From an uncultured Bacteroidales bacterium (GTDB lineage: Bacteria; Bacteroidota; Bacteroidia; Bacteroidales; Paludibacteraceae), in NCBI GenBank assembly GCA_946185835.1, contig CAMHKW010000005.1, forward strand, positions 1-64,000: a DNA stretch of 64,000 nt, given 5' to 3'. This document shows, one piece after another, positions 8,719 through 21,800 of the stretch. Under the pieces are notes generated by a model that was not told the origin of the DNA, searched no databases, and saw only the letters and a program-made list of their open reading frames with translations. The first letter of the stretch is position 1. Every line of letters starts with the position of its first letter. Both the position numbers and the translations under genes were made by a program.

Positions 8719-9045
8719 TTTTCTGCTGTGTGTTGTCAACAGAGACAAGTGGGAAATCTGAGTCAATCTGCTTCGTCTGCTTAATCTGTGGTTTTCTTTT
8801 CTTTCTACTGTGTTGTCAACAGAGGAAAGTGAGAAAGCTGAGTCAATCTGCTTCGTCTGCTTAATCTGTGGTTTTCTTTTCTTTATGCTGTGTTGTCAAC
8901 AGAGACAAGAGAGAAATCTGAGTCAATCAACTTCATCTGCTTAATCTGTGTTTTTTTTTCTTTCTGCTGTGTGTTGTCAACAGAGACAAGTGGGAAATCT
9001 GAGTCAATCTGCTTCGTCTGCTTAATCTGTGGTTTTCTTTTCATG
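8719..9045. repeat. Four tandem ~80-bp repeats
   Basis: TGTTGTCAACAGAG at 8731, 8811, 8891, 8972; each followed by GAGTCAATCTGCTTCGTCTGCTTAATCTGTGGTTTTC variants. Confidence 0.95.
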
Positions 9046-9168
9046 TCGGTATCAGTAATCATAGCATCACCATTTAGTAATTAGAACTAAGAAATCAATT
9101 CTGATGTATATGGACACGACGAAAGCGCCGAATTACTATCGTAACTCGACGTGAGAAGTTTGCTTAAT

Positions 9169-9290
9169 GTTTTTAAGTGGTTGATTATGAGTGTGATGGG
9201 GGGGGGTATAAATACCCATTGTCATGATGGCGAAGCCATCATGACTCTCGGCATGCTTCCCGTGACGAATGAAGCTTAGTGGCTGAATGT
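9169..9290. repeat. Copy A of paired poly-G/hairpin element
   Basis: G9 at 9198-9206, perfect hairpin GTCATGATGGC-GAA-GCCATCATGAC at 9221-9245, then CTTAGTGGC. Confidence 0.85.
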
Positions 9291-9360
9291 TAGTTTGGTA
9301 GTTGTGCATTTAGCTATTTGTAAGGTCGGCCTTTTTGAAGCCCACTCTCCATTTTCGCTG

Positions 9361-9391
9361 CAAAATTACTCGTTTTTTTTATATTGGCAAA
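9361..9391 (-). promoter_or_regulatory. Consensus Bacteroidota promoter with no recognised downstream gene
   Basis: Minus strand TTTG (9391-9388), N19, TAATTTTG (9368-9361). Confidence 0.6.
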
Positions 9392-9627
9392 TTTTTTTCT
9401 TAAAAATATGTCGTGTTTCAATGTTGACTTTGCAATTCCGCTGCCCTTCCCTGTGTCTCACTGCAGAGTTACAGCTAATGGAAATTAAACCGCAGATGGC
9501 AGCTAATGTACACAGATTTTTTATTTCTTATTTTTGAATGGTGATTGTTATTTTTGATTTCTGATTTCTTATTTCTGAATGGTGTGGGTTATTTTTGATT
9601 TCTGATTTCTTAATGGTGTTGCTTCGG

Positions 9628-9735
9628 GATGGCGGAAAATCGGGATACCGAGATTTCGAGATGTCGAGATGACGAGATGTCGAGATTTCGAGATGCCGGA
9701 ATACCGGAATGCTGGGATGACGAAAGCCCGAAATG
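9628..9735. repeat. 8-bp-period degenerate tandem array (ATNYCGAG)
   Basis: ataccgag|atttcgag|atgtcgag|atgacgag|atgtcgag|atttcgag|atgccgga|ataccgga... Confidence 0.9.
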
Positions 9736-9736
9736 A

Positions 9737-9772
9737 AAAATGATACATGGCGGTAGCGCCATGTATCATTTT
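9737..9772 (-). terminator. Strong terminator hairpin after giant gene
   Basis: AAAATGATACATGGCG-GTAG-CGCCATGTATCATTTT, 16-bp perfect stem, ~80 bp beyond the 9852 stop. Confidence 0.8.
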
Positions 9773-9780
9773 GTTGGGTA

Positions 9781-9799
9781 CGCCGGTTTGCAACCGGCG
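9781..9799. repeat. 19-bp dispersed palindrome CGCCGGTTTGCAACCGGCG
   Basis: 8-bp stem, 3-nt loop; other copies at 6825, 37574, 56181. Confidence 0.85.
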
Positions 9800-9851
9800 G
9801 TGTGTAGAACATTAAATCATTTCACCATTCAGAAATCTCATCATTCAGAAA

Positions 9852-12800
9852 TCAAAACATTTCCACCCGTTTTCCGTTGGTGTCGTAGACGGTGCCGTTG
9901 GGGAGGATGATGTAGATGTATCCGTCGTGGTAAACCTTGCGTGGCTGAGCATCAGCGCCTCCATTAAGCAATCCTCCATTTTCACCATTAGCGCCAGCGT
10001 CACCATTCTGCAATCCACCATTAGCGCCAGCGTCACCATTTTCACCATTAGACAATCCACCATTGAGGTTCTCGAGGTTGGTGGCGATGCCGGGTTGGCG
10101 GAAGACGGTGCGCAGTATGAAGCGGTCGCGTGTGACGCCTTGTTCGGTCTGAGCTATGTAGTCATCTTCCAACAGGTCGACGAGCAGGTCTTGCTCGGCG
10201 TCGTAGAGGTAGACGTGGTCGAGTCGGCTCATGTATTCGGTTGGTTCGAGCGAGAAGAGGTAGATGCCCTCTTGAGCAGCGTTGACGGTGACAGGCAGTC
10301 CTGCCTGAGCCATGTCGTCGGGCACGGCAGCGAAGGCGAGGTCGCCGCAGCTGAGCGAGGTGTAGACGAGCGGCTTGCTGCCCGAAGTCGTGAGTTTGAC
10401 GACGTCGAGTTCGGTCTCGTAGTCAGCCGAGAAACGTGTCGGGTGCAAGAAGATATTGGTTACGTCTTTCGACAGACCGCTTTCGCTATTAGAGGTTAGA
10501 CCGCTGGCGCTGTTAGAGGTTAGACTTGTCGGTTCTGCGGGTGCCATCGGTTGTGCGAATCTGAGTCGGAGCCACTGTTCTTCGATGGAGTTGTCGGAGT
10601 AGTCGACGTCGTTCGAAGAGGAGGTGTAGGCATGCGCGCGGCGACGTACTATATTCGACGAGGTGGCGGCGAACGAGAGGTTACCCGAATTCTCTACCTG
10701 CAGGTAGAAGGGCACTGCGGGTTCGAGGTCGCGAGCCACGTCTTGGTAGTAGTTGACGTTGTCTTCGTAGAGCTTCGAGATCTTAAGCGTCTGCGAGGGG
10801 AACGGTGCCGTTATGTCGCTTGTCGTGGTGAAGGGCGAGACGACGACGTTCCATCCCTCGTTGGCAGCCGATGCACTTGGGTGGGCAGTGACGCCGACGG
10901 TGGCGGCGGCATTAGCATCGTAGGTCATGGGGAAGAGGTACTCGCGGTAGAACGCCGAGGTGGAGAGCAGCAGGTAGCCTTGTTTGGCATTCATGGTGTT
11001 GCCAGCGTCTTTGCTGTAGAGTTTCCAGTTGCCACCCACACCGTTGGCAGCGCGTGACTCGCCGTCGTAGTATTGTAAGGCAAAGTCGGTGCCTCGAGCG
11101 ATGGTGATGCCGTTGGTGAGTGTGACCTTCGTCAGGTCGACATCGAACGGGAAGCCGATGGGGTAGAGGTGTTGCTTATCCGCCACGATACGCGAGTAGT
11201 AGAACTTAGCACCATCGTTGAAGGCGAGTGTGCCGTTGTTGATAAGCTCGGGTGCGCGGTAGTCTATGTCCTTCTGAGTGCGCGTGCGCAGCGTGAGTCG
11301 TCCGCCGATGGTCAGTTTCTTGTCTTTGGCTATCTTGAGTTTAGCCCCCGGTGCCACGCTGACGGTGTCGATGCTCACGTTGTTGTCGATGGTGAGTGTG
11401 CCTTGGCGAACGACGACGGTGTTGGCTTTGTCGGTGGGCAGTGTAGATACGTTAGCATCTTTGTTGACCACGATAGGCACTTTGTAGAGATGGTAGCTCT
11501 CGGTAGCAGATTTGTCGTTGTTGCGTGCTTCGATGACGAACTCATCACCCGGGTTGAGGGCGCTGAAGCTCAGGTCGAGGGTGCGGTCGGTGTTGCGTAA
11601 TTCTTTGTTGTATTCGTGTCCGTCGCAGAGCAGTACCCAGTTCGACTTCGAGGTGGGCGACGAGTAGCCGTTCATGTTGAGTTGGCAGCCGGTCACCTTA
11701 CCGTTGGCGTCGGCAGTCCAGTCGACGATGTCGAGCCATGTGCCGAGTGAACGCAGCGTGGTGTTGAACTGTGCGGTGTATTCGGCATTTTGGCTGACAG
11801 CCACGATAGCGGGGCTCCAAGTGTCGTTGAAGGTGTAGCTCTCGGCTTGTGTTTGTGTTTTGGTAGGCGTTGTGCCGTTGTAAGTCGGTGTTGTGCCTTC
11901 CTTCCAGATATTGCCTGTATGTGGTGCGTCGGTGTTGACGAGCGTATTGTTGTCGCCATCTTTGAAGATTATCTCATAGCCTTTGGCAACTTCGTATTTA
12001 TATGGCGCTTCGGAAGCGGGCAGGTCGAAGACGTAGTATTCGGAAGTTTTATTGGTGGGTGCTACGTATTTCTGCAAGTAAGAAGTGTTGTCTTTGATAT
12101 TGAACCAGCCGCCTTGCAGTTTGAAGTTGGCAGTTGTAGCAGCATTATTCGTAGCAAATACAGAGCTTGTACCTGTCACTTTGAACTTACCGCCGTTGAC
12201 GGTCATCTTGGCAGTAGCAGAAGCGGCAGGGCAAGCGGTGCCTGATATCGTTGCTGCGGCTTGAGTAACAGTTCCGCTGCATATAATTCCGGCGATCGCA
12301 CTATTTCCATCAACAACGAATTCTCCGCCATTGACAGTCACCGTACCGGCAGAGGCATAGTTACCTATATAGTAGCCGGAGTTGGTACTCGTTATTTGGC
12401 GTTTATTAGCATAAGCTCTCACTCCGTAAACCGAATTATTGTCGGCAGAAGCCTTCGAAGTAGTTGCTACATCGAATGTGCCGCCATTGATTTCCAACTC
12501 GCCGTCGTAAGGCATACCTGTTGTTTCAGAAGGAGTCTCACCGGCAGAAGCGCCATAGACAGTAGCATTAGCGCGAACAGTGAATGAAGGATTACCATTA
12601 ATGGTTGTTTTCCCTTTATACACATGCACGCCGTAAGCAGTACTGGTGTTGGCTTTGATATCAAAGGTGCCACCCGATATGATAGTCTGACCAAATGAGC
12701 GTACTCCCACAGCAGTGCTTGTACCGGTCGTTTCGGCGGTCTTGACGTTGAATTTACCACCTGTGATTTCTGCGGTTGATTGATAGAGCGTCTTGACTTC

Positions 12801-15800
12801 GTTCGGGGTAGTCTTGGTATAGAATGCACCGAGGCCTGCATAAACTCCGTAGGCACCACTCGTATGCGAAGTAACATTGAATGTACCGCCATGAATATTC
12901 AGTGTTGACTCAGTTCCATACTCGCCCGGTGTATAGTCTGTCTCAGTTTTGGTTATCGTTCTTGTTGCAGGGATAGTGTATGCACCATAGGCATTTTTGC
13001 CGGTTGTAGTAGTTACATTGATAGTACCGCCTTCAACCGTGAGGGTTGACTTGTATGCCGCGCCGGTTCTACTATTGGTACTTGATAATGATGCCACACC
13101 ATAAGCAGCAGTAGGAGCCTCTACCGTAATGGTAGCACCGTCATAAATCGTTGTGGTATTCGCAAATGCTGCCACACCATAAGCGATGCCATGATTAGTT
13201 CCGGCAGGAACAGTAGCCTTTACCGTACCGCCATTAATCTTGGTTGTGCCGTTAGAGTAAACGCCGTATGCACGATAGTTACCCTTGGCTTCGACCGCAC
13301 CACCGTTCATCGTGAAGGTGTAGCCGACAGCTCTATTCACACCTACAGCGACAGCACCAAGACTTGTACCGTCGGTTCGCGGACGCCGGTTCTCGAAGTA
13401 TATTGTACCTTCTTCGAGTACTAAATTTCCGGCATTTACATAAACACCATATCTGGTGGCATTATCTACAGCCGTACCTGTATATACAGAGCCGATCTGT
13501 CCTTCTTTCTCGGCTGACTTATCGGTAATGGTAAAGGTTGACTTGTTCTTGTCAATATATAGCAGGCTATAGATAGTTCCTTCGACCTTATGGTTGTGAA
13601 GGTCTAAAGTACACTTATATGCAGTAGTAGGATTATACTGAAGTTGTGTTGTCAGTCCTTCAACATCTTGCAGCATGGTTATCTCTGCGTTGTTGCCTGT
13701 TTTAGCTTTTTCGAACGCATCGGCGAGTGTGGTGTGATAGGTTGTGGTAGAGCCAATCTTGACTGATGCCACATAGATGGTCCACCCGGCGGTGTAGGTC
13801 TGAGCTTCGGCAGGCATGGTGGCAGCCGGAGTAGCATCCCAGCCGTCGAATTGGTAGCCGTCGCGGGCGACTTTAGGAACGGTGATGGTAGCACCGTACT
13901 TAATGTCTATAGACGGTGTGCCGGTAGCATCTTTGGCGGCACCTGTACCTGCTGTAGTTACCGTACCGCCGCTAAGGTTCCATGTGAGGGTGTACTTGTT
14001 GCGAGTATAGCGATATTCTACAACACGTGTGCCGTCAGGCAGGATAGTTACCGTCTGTGTTGCGGGAGCAGTGAAGCCGGTGTAGGTCTTGACTGCCGGA
14101 GTTACAGAAGCATCGGTCGTGCCTGTGAGATTTTCTGTTTCAAAGAGCGTGTATTCGTCGTCGGCGATGTTCTGCTGATAGTGCTTAACGGTATAAGCCG
14201 TATTTGTGTTAGCCGTCCATGTAGCAGTGTAGGTAGTGTTAGCGGCAGGCATGGTAGCGACTACGGCAGGTGTCCAAGCGGCGAAGGTGTAGCCGGTCTT
14301 GGTTGGAGTAGCAGGAGCGGTAATAGCGGCTCCTACAGCTGTTATGCCCTGGGTGTAAGTGCCTGTAAGAGCATCGCCATCGGTTGTCCATGTGAGGGTG
14401 TAGGCGTCAACCACTTTGTATTTATAGTCGGAGCCAACCGCAGCTATTTCGGCAGCGGTCATTGGAACGCAATGCTTAGGTGCGACGCAATAGTTTTCAA
14501 GGTTGGTGTTGTGTGAGTAGTAGCCGCCTTGAAGTTTTAGATTATTGGTGTTAGTTACGACAGCGATGGTTGGGCTACCTGATTTGAACTTACCGCCGGT
14601 AATGGTTACATCGGCTTTGTTGACATTGCTTTCTTTCGTGAATTGCTGTGCATAAATACATGTGCTACCACTAATGAATGTACCGCCGGAGATGTTGAAA
14701 TATGCCGTATGATTAGAAACATATTGGTTGGCTGCCGCATAGATGGCATGAGTGGCGGCATTAACTATCGGGTTACCTGAGATATTGACTGTTCCTGAAT
14801 AAGTGCGAATAGCGATAGCAGAGGTCGTATGACTCTTGTTGGTAACAGTGAACGAGCCGCCTGAGATATTGACAACGGCATTCGGACTTGATCCCCAGAT
14901 ACGCACTCCTTCTATATTCCAATAGTCGGTTGTAGCGTGAGTACCGGTAGTAATGGTGAAGGTGCCGCCTTCAATATCTGCTTTAGCTGCACCTGCGTTG
15001 GTTGCCACTTCCACGCCATACGCACCATTGCCATTTGATGTGACTGTGAAGGTACCGTCTTTGACCGTAGCCTTACCGGCAGACTCCAAATGCACACCTG
15101 CTGCATTTTCACCATAGGAAGTAGCTTTGACAGTGCCGCTCTTGAATTGGATGTCGGCAGATGCACCTGAGTAGAAACCATAAGCTATAGATGTCTTGGC
15201 TGTTACATTGTATGTAGAGTTTTCGATGATAGCTTTGGCATTGGTGCCCGATGCATAAATACCGTAGGCTTTGTCAGCTGTTTTGGCTTCAACATTAAAT
15301 GTCAGGTTGTTTGCATTTATGGTAGAAGCATTGGCAAGATAGATGCCGTAGGCTGAACCTGAGTTGGCTGTTACATCGAATGTACCGCCGGTCAGATTAA
15401 AGGTATCGCCTGCTTTGGACTCACAGATGCCATACGCACCTGTGCCTGCCTTAACCGTATACTTTGTATTTTCGCTTATGGTAATCGGATTGGCGGATGT
15501 GTTGTTGATAAACATACCATACGCATTATTGCCCAAAGTACCGGTGGTCAGTTCGGTTGAGGCAATTACCTCGCCTCCGCTCATGTTGATAGTACCATAG
15601 TTGATATTTATACCTTGAACATTTGCTGCACCTACAACTTCCACCTTACCGCCCGACATGGTCAGTTTGGCTGTAGCGGAGTTAGCGCAGATACCAACTT
15701 TAGTACTTGTTGCATCTCCTGCATTGTTGTTCTTTACATAGATAGTACCGGCAAGCAGTTTTACTTCTCCTTTCAGAATGTTCAGTCCCCAAACTTGTTG

Positions 15801-18800
15801 GGCAGCGTTCTCTATATGCTCTATTCGTCCGCCTTTGTCGGTTGAGTTGTCGGTGATAGTAAGTAGGGCATCATCCTTATTAAATTGCAAAACTTCGAAT
15901 TTCGAGCCGGAGGTACTGATGGTCTTGTTATTTAAGTCGAGTGTGCCTTTCCAGTTAGCGATGGTAGGAGTGATGGTGTATCGTGCTGTCAGAGCGCAAT
16001 CGTGCAGAATAGTGATAGTCGGGTTGGCTTTGGTCTTGGCATAGTCGAGGGCAGCCTTGAGGTCGGTATAGTATGTACGGTTGCCGTTTTCTACTACCTT
16101 TGCCACGCGTTTTTGGCATACCTCGTAGGCATAGCCGGCAGTCTTGTTTGCATCGCCGTCTTCGAGTGTGAAGACTTCATACGGGTCGGAAACGAAGTTA
16201 GCTATCTGGTTCTTGAATGTGGAGCCTGTTTTCTCGTTGAAGAAGCCGTCGGTGATGGTGAGCGTTGACGGATCGGCACCGGCAGGTGCTGCATCCATTT
16301 GCACTATAGTTGAGCCTGTTGACTTAAACTTACCACCTTCGATAGTTACTTCCGAATGAGCGTTTCTTGAGTTGTTAGCCTTCGAAGATACGTATATTGC
16401 CTGAGCAGTAGTATTGAATGTACCACCTTTGACTGTCAGTTTGCCGGTGATAGGAGTAGCGTCAGCCCAGTCCATAGCACGGATACCTGTCGCTGCCGTG
16501 AATGTACCGCCGTTGATAGTGGTCTCACCACCGCGGATAGATACCGCTTGAAATTGTGTTCCGCTTTCTCCGCCATAGAATGTACCGCCATCGATTGTCA
16601 TCGTGGCATTATCCCCTGTTCGTATCGGCGACACATTAGATGCATTGGAGATGTTGTCAAGGGCATAGAATGTACCGCCGGTTATATGAGCAGTAGCGCC
16701 CAACAGCGCATATACCGTAATAGATGCACTATTAGCACTCGAGTATGAAGTAATGGTACCTCCTTCGATGGTTGCATTAGCATTATCCCCTTGTGCCAAG
16801 ACGGTATATGACGATGTTCCTGCATTTGCCCTGATTTTGGCATTTCCGCTAATGGTCAGTTGACCATTTCCCACATACGCTCCACGCGCAGCTTTGGTTG
16901 TACAAATAGCGGTGTCGCGGGCATTCTCGCTGATTGTCAGTTTTCCTCCACCTGCTACATAAAGACCATAAGCTGTTTCTGCAGATGCTATTGCTTTTAT
17001 GACCGCATTGCCTTTAACCTTGACATCGGCATTGGCATCCTGCGAATTCACGCCGCGGGCATCCGCTCCTTCAGCGAGAAGCAAACCGCCGGTTATGGTG
17101 GCAGGACCGTAAGAGTTAACAGCATAGGCTGTACCGGTAGCCTCTGCATGCGCCTTACCGTCGGTCATCTGGATAATGGCGTCAGAGCCGGTGGAGCGCA
17201 AAGCCTGTGCGCCTCCTGAGGTGTTCTTGCAATGCACCGTACCGCTCTCCAACACCAGCGTACCGTGATAAACGACAGCTGCGAAAGCAGCACCGCTCTT
17301 CTCATGGCTGAACTTACCGGTCTTGCCTGCCGACGAGTCTTTGATAGTAAAGGTACATCCGCCTTTGGATACTACGAGCAACCTGTCAGGTTCACCTGAT
17401 GTTGCCTGTCCTTTGAATGTAAAGCCGTTGAGGTCGAGCGTACACGACTTAGCCGTAGAAGGGTTATAGTAGAGGGTTGACCCGGCATAATCATCCACGG
17501 CACGCAGAAGCGTGATGGTTGATTTATCTTGCGTCTTGGCATAGTCGAGAGCATCTTTTAAGTATATGTATTTAGTAACCGTTGAGCCTACTGTTACCGA
17601 AGCCTGATAGTCAGGCTCTATCTTATAGCGATAGCCGTTGGCATGTTCGGGGTCGGCATTGGTAAGGGTAGTTATTTTGCAGGTATCGGCTTTGTGAGCT
17701 TCGAGGTGGTTGTTGTTAGAATAATAACCTCCCGTTAGACCTGCAAGTTTGACAGACGCATTACCTGTTTCGACATTAGCACCTGCTCCTGTTACTGTAT
17801 TGATAGTGCCATCGGCTTTGAAGGTTGCAATTTGCGACTTGAACTTACCGCCTTTGACAAATACCTCTCGCTTGGCTGTGCCGTAGGTACCTGTTACGGG
17901 TCCGTATTGATAGAATGTGCGAACCATTTTCTGACCGGAACAGATAAACTCACCACCATTGATGGTTATCTTCGACGACATCGCATAACCTGCCAATGCG
18001 GCAGCATCGGTAGCACTTGTAGAAGAGATACTTCCGTTAGTCCATGCGCCTATCACATTGCCATCGGCACCGGTTGCCGTTACATTGAACGTACCGCCGT
18101 TGACTTCAATCTCGGCAAGGTTATTTGTAGCATCTTTGTCGCAGTAGCTTGAGTGGTTCCACGGACCTGCTATTATACCTCTGGTCTGAGTTGTACCATT
18201 GATATTGAATACAGGATTGCCGCTAATGGTTACCTTGCCGCGATAGCAACCTATGCCCGTTGCACCAGAATTTTGATAGATGGTGAACGTACCGCCGGTG
18301 ATATTTATAGTACCCCAACAGCGGAGGATATCGTTATTATTTTTATTTACCACGTATGCTCCGTTGTCTCTCGTATCAACGAGGAATGTACCGCCTGAAA
18401 TAATGGCTTCAGCGCGGCTCTCGCCAATCAAGTTATGGTCGTCGTCGAACAAGCGTGCTCCGTTAGAAACCACGCTAAAGATTTGTGTTGCAGTAGCAGC
18501 CGGAGCGAGGGTCGTAAACTCGCCGCCAGTGATAGTGAGCGTACCATGTGCGGTAACTATTTCTTCGCCAATCTTTTTAACCACGCCGTCAGCAAATGCA
18601 CAGAATGCACTTGATGAAGCCGTCTGTGCTTTGAATTTACCTCCGGAGATGTTAACCGTAGCGCTTTGTGCTGACGCAGCCGTTGAGCCGATCCAAGCAC
18701 CTGCCATCACGGCATAGATGCCTGTAGCATTGCCGGTAGAGTATGCTTCAAAAGTACCATCGGTGATCGTGGCAGTATTCATCTGCTGCGAGAGGGCACG

Positions 18801-21800
18801 AGCGTTGTTGTATTTCTTGACTGTGGCTTTCACGAGTCCGCCGGAAACATTTACAGGACCATAGCCCGTAATAGCGTATGCTGTTATCTGGGCAGCCGCC
18901 TCAACAGTACCTCCTGTAACGGTTATCTTGGCATTGGCGGAGGCATTATATAAACCTCCTGCGGGATGCCAACCGCTGTCGTCGATAGTGTTCTCGCAAT
19001 AAACTTTACCGCCTGCCATAATCACTTCACCGTTATATACATAGACACCATAGATACTTGTACTGCTTGACATCTTCTTATAGATGCAGCCGCCCTTATC
19101 ATCTGATGTATCGGTAATGGTCAGTTTGGCATCAGCCTTGTTAACATGGATGGAGTATAGTGCACTGTTCTGAGTGAGAGTGAAGTTGTTGAGATCGAGG
19201 GTGGTGCGAGCATTGGCTATCGTCGGCTTATAAGCCAAATAGTCATCGAGAGTTACATTGTTGAGCAGCGTAATGTTGACATTGGCGTTGGTTGCTGCCA
19301 TAGCGTCGTTCCATGCCTCGTCGAAGTCGTCATAAATTGTCCATGCACCTGAACCAATCTTGACTTTGGCTACATGGTATTTGCCCTCGGCGTTGTAGGT
19401 GATGTCTGAAATGACGGGTGACGGCGTAGGAGTCCAACCGGTGAAGTAGAAGGTGGAGTCGTTGCGCACGAAGGATGTCACTTCGGTGTTGGAAGGTGTT
19501 TTACCACTTCTGACGGTTTCTGACTTAGTATATGAAGTGCCGGCTTTCCATGTTACGGTGAAGTCGGTGAGCAGTTGGTATTTATACGTCTTGCCGTCAA
19601 CCGTCTCGTTGATGTCGTTGATGGTGGTCGTAGCACCTTTGAGAGCGTTGATTTGATTTTTGAAAGTCGTGCCTGACTTCTCGAAATACTTACCGCCGTT
19701 GAGGACGAGAGTAGATGGGTTGGTACCGGCATCATTTCTCAAGTTTACAATATAAGAGCCTGTCGAGTAGAAGTAACCACCATTGATAGTTACATTGGCG
19801 TTGTTCTTAATAGTACTTTCTCTAACCAATCCGTAAGCACGCACGGCACAGTCTGTAGCTATGAACGTACCGCCATTGACAATCACGGTTGCCGTCTGCG
19901 TGGCAGAAGCGTAATCGACAGCGTGCAAAGCAGTTTTGGAAGTAATCTTACCACCGGTGATAGTGGTTGTACCGCCATGGACAGAGACACCTATCGGTGA
20001 TGCACCGTTATCCGATGATATATCACCGCCGGAGATATTGAGAATACCATTGCCGGAGCAGTGAGCACCTTCTACGTTCCACATGCTTGTCACATCTGCA
20101 ACAGTGGAGTGAGCATCAATAGTACCGCCATCGATATTTATTGTTCCGTACGCATTAACCCACGCACCAAATACACGCTTGGTCTTGGTGATGGCAGTTA
20201 CAGTTCCAGATTTGACGGTAATCTCACCTTTTGCCGTAGCCGAAGTGCCTTCGGCATATATACCGTAAGCATCTTGGTTGGCATGCGATGTGACAGTATA
20301 GGTTCCGTCAAGAGTAGCCTTTGCACCCGCTCTTATATGAACACCATAGGAGTAGTTGCCCCATGCCGGTGTGCCGGCATTGTCGTACTCGGTGCTCGCT
20401 AAAATAGCACCACCTGAGATGTTAACAACTTCTGTTCCACCGGCTTCTGTATAAACGCCTTTTGCTGACTGCCGTGCATACGCCTTGATATTTCCGCCTG
20501 TCATTGTGAAGGTGGTAGCTTGACAAGGATATACGCCAATTGAAGTATTGGTAGCGTTGTTGTTGCGCGCAAGGATAGTACCGCCACGGAGTTCGAGGTC
20601 GCCATAGTGTGTTGCAACACACATCACCAAACCTGCGCGTGTGCCTTCATATTTGATTACACCGTTCTTTTGAGCCGAACTGTCGTCGATGATGAATTTC
20701 GAGCCTGTCTTATTGATAACAAGGAAGCGGTCGTTGGCGGTGCCGGTGAAGGCGAGGGTATGGTTGTTGAGATCGAGTGTAGTGGTAGCGTTGGTGAAGT
20801 AAGCTTCGTCTTCGGTTGTGGTGCCTGCCGGTGGAGCGGGATTGTAGGTGAGTTGCACTGACGAGTTGACATTGCTGAGCAGCCTGAGTGTGCAATTCTG
20901 TAGTTGCTGTGCGTCGGTCCATGCTGTGGCGAACGATTCGAATCGCTTGCTTGTGCCGTTAGGCATAATAATCTCTGCTTCCCATTTCTTGAACACAGCC
21001 GTATAAGTGGCATCAGTAGTCACCGGTGCTATCTCAGGTGTCCAGCCGATAAAGTCATAGGTATTGCCATCGTTGATAGCAGGTGTAGAGCCGAACGAGG
21101 GTGTCTCGTTGCGGTTGTACTGCTTAACGGTGTTCACTCCGTTGACAGAGAAGGTGACGTTGTATTTGGTATTGACGCGATAGCGATAGCCTTCGGTATA
21201 TTCTGTTGTGCCGGAAGCTAAAGCTTCTGCCGTACTTGGCGAGACAACATATTGGGTCAGATTGCTTACATTCGATGAGGTATAAGAAGAATAGTACCCA
21301 CCGCGAATCTTGATGTTGCTTGTACTTGTATTGGCATTTACGATTACCGGTTTAACCGATGATGGCGAATGGAACTTACCGTCCCAGATGGTGAGGTCGC
21401 CGGTAACAACATCGGTATGCTCTGTGGCTTTTCCGGCATCCTTCACTGTTGAGGTAGTATAACAACGCACTGCATCGCCAACAGTGGCATTGAACGTACC
21501 GCCGTCAACGACCATGGTGGCAGTACATGTAGCCGCAGCCCATGAACCTATATCTATACCATAGCGAGCCGTGAAAGTAGGATTGCCTGAGATATGGGTT
21601 GTACCGCCAAATGCACGGACTGCATAGCCGCCTTTTGTCATAGTGAAGCTACCACCTGAGATATTGAGTTGTGCAGTGTTGTTGGTTGCACTTCCGTTAA
21701 TGCGAGCCGCATCGTTGTTGCCCCCATCTTGAGGTGCTATTGCAGTGAATGTACCGCCTTCGACATTCACAACGCCCGCTTCTTGAGCCCAAACACCGAA

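Noticed and set aside
8719-9045. CRISPR array
   Set aside because: Repeats are contiguous ~80-bp units with no unique spacers and no cas genes nearby.
9528-9812. ORFs encoding SRHLDISKSR-type peptides
   Set aside because: They merely translate the 8-bp-period array; same for 29427-29780, 46764-47033 and 37345-37702.
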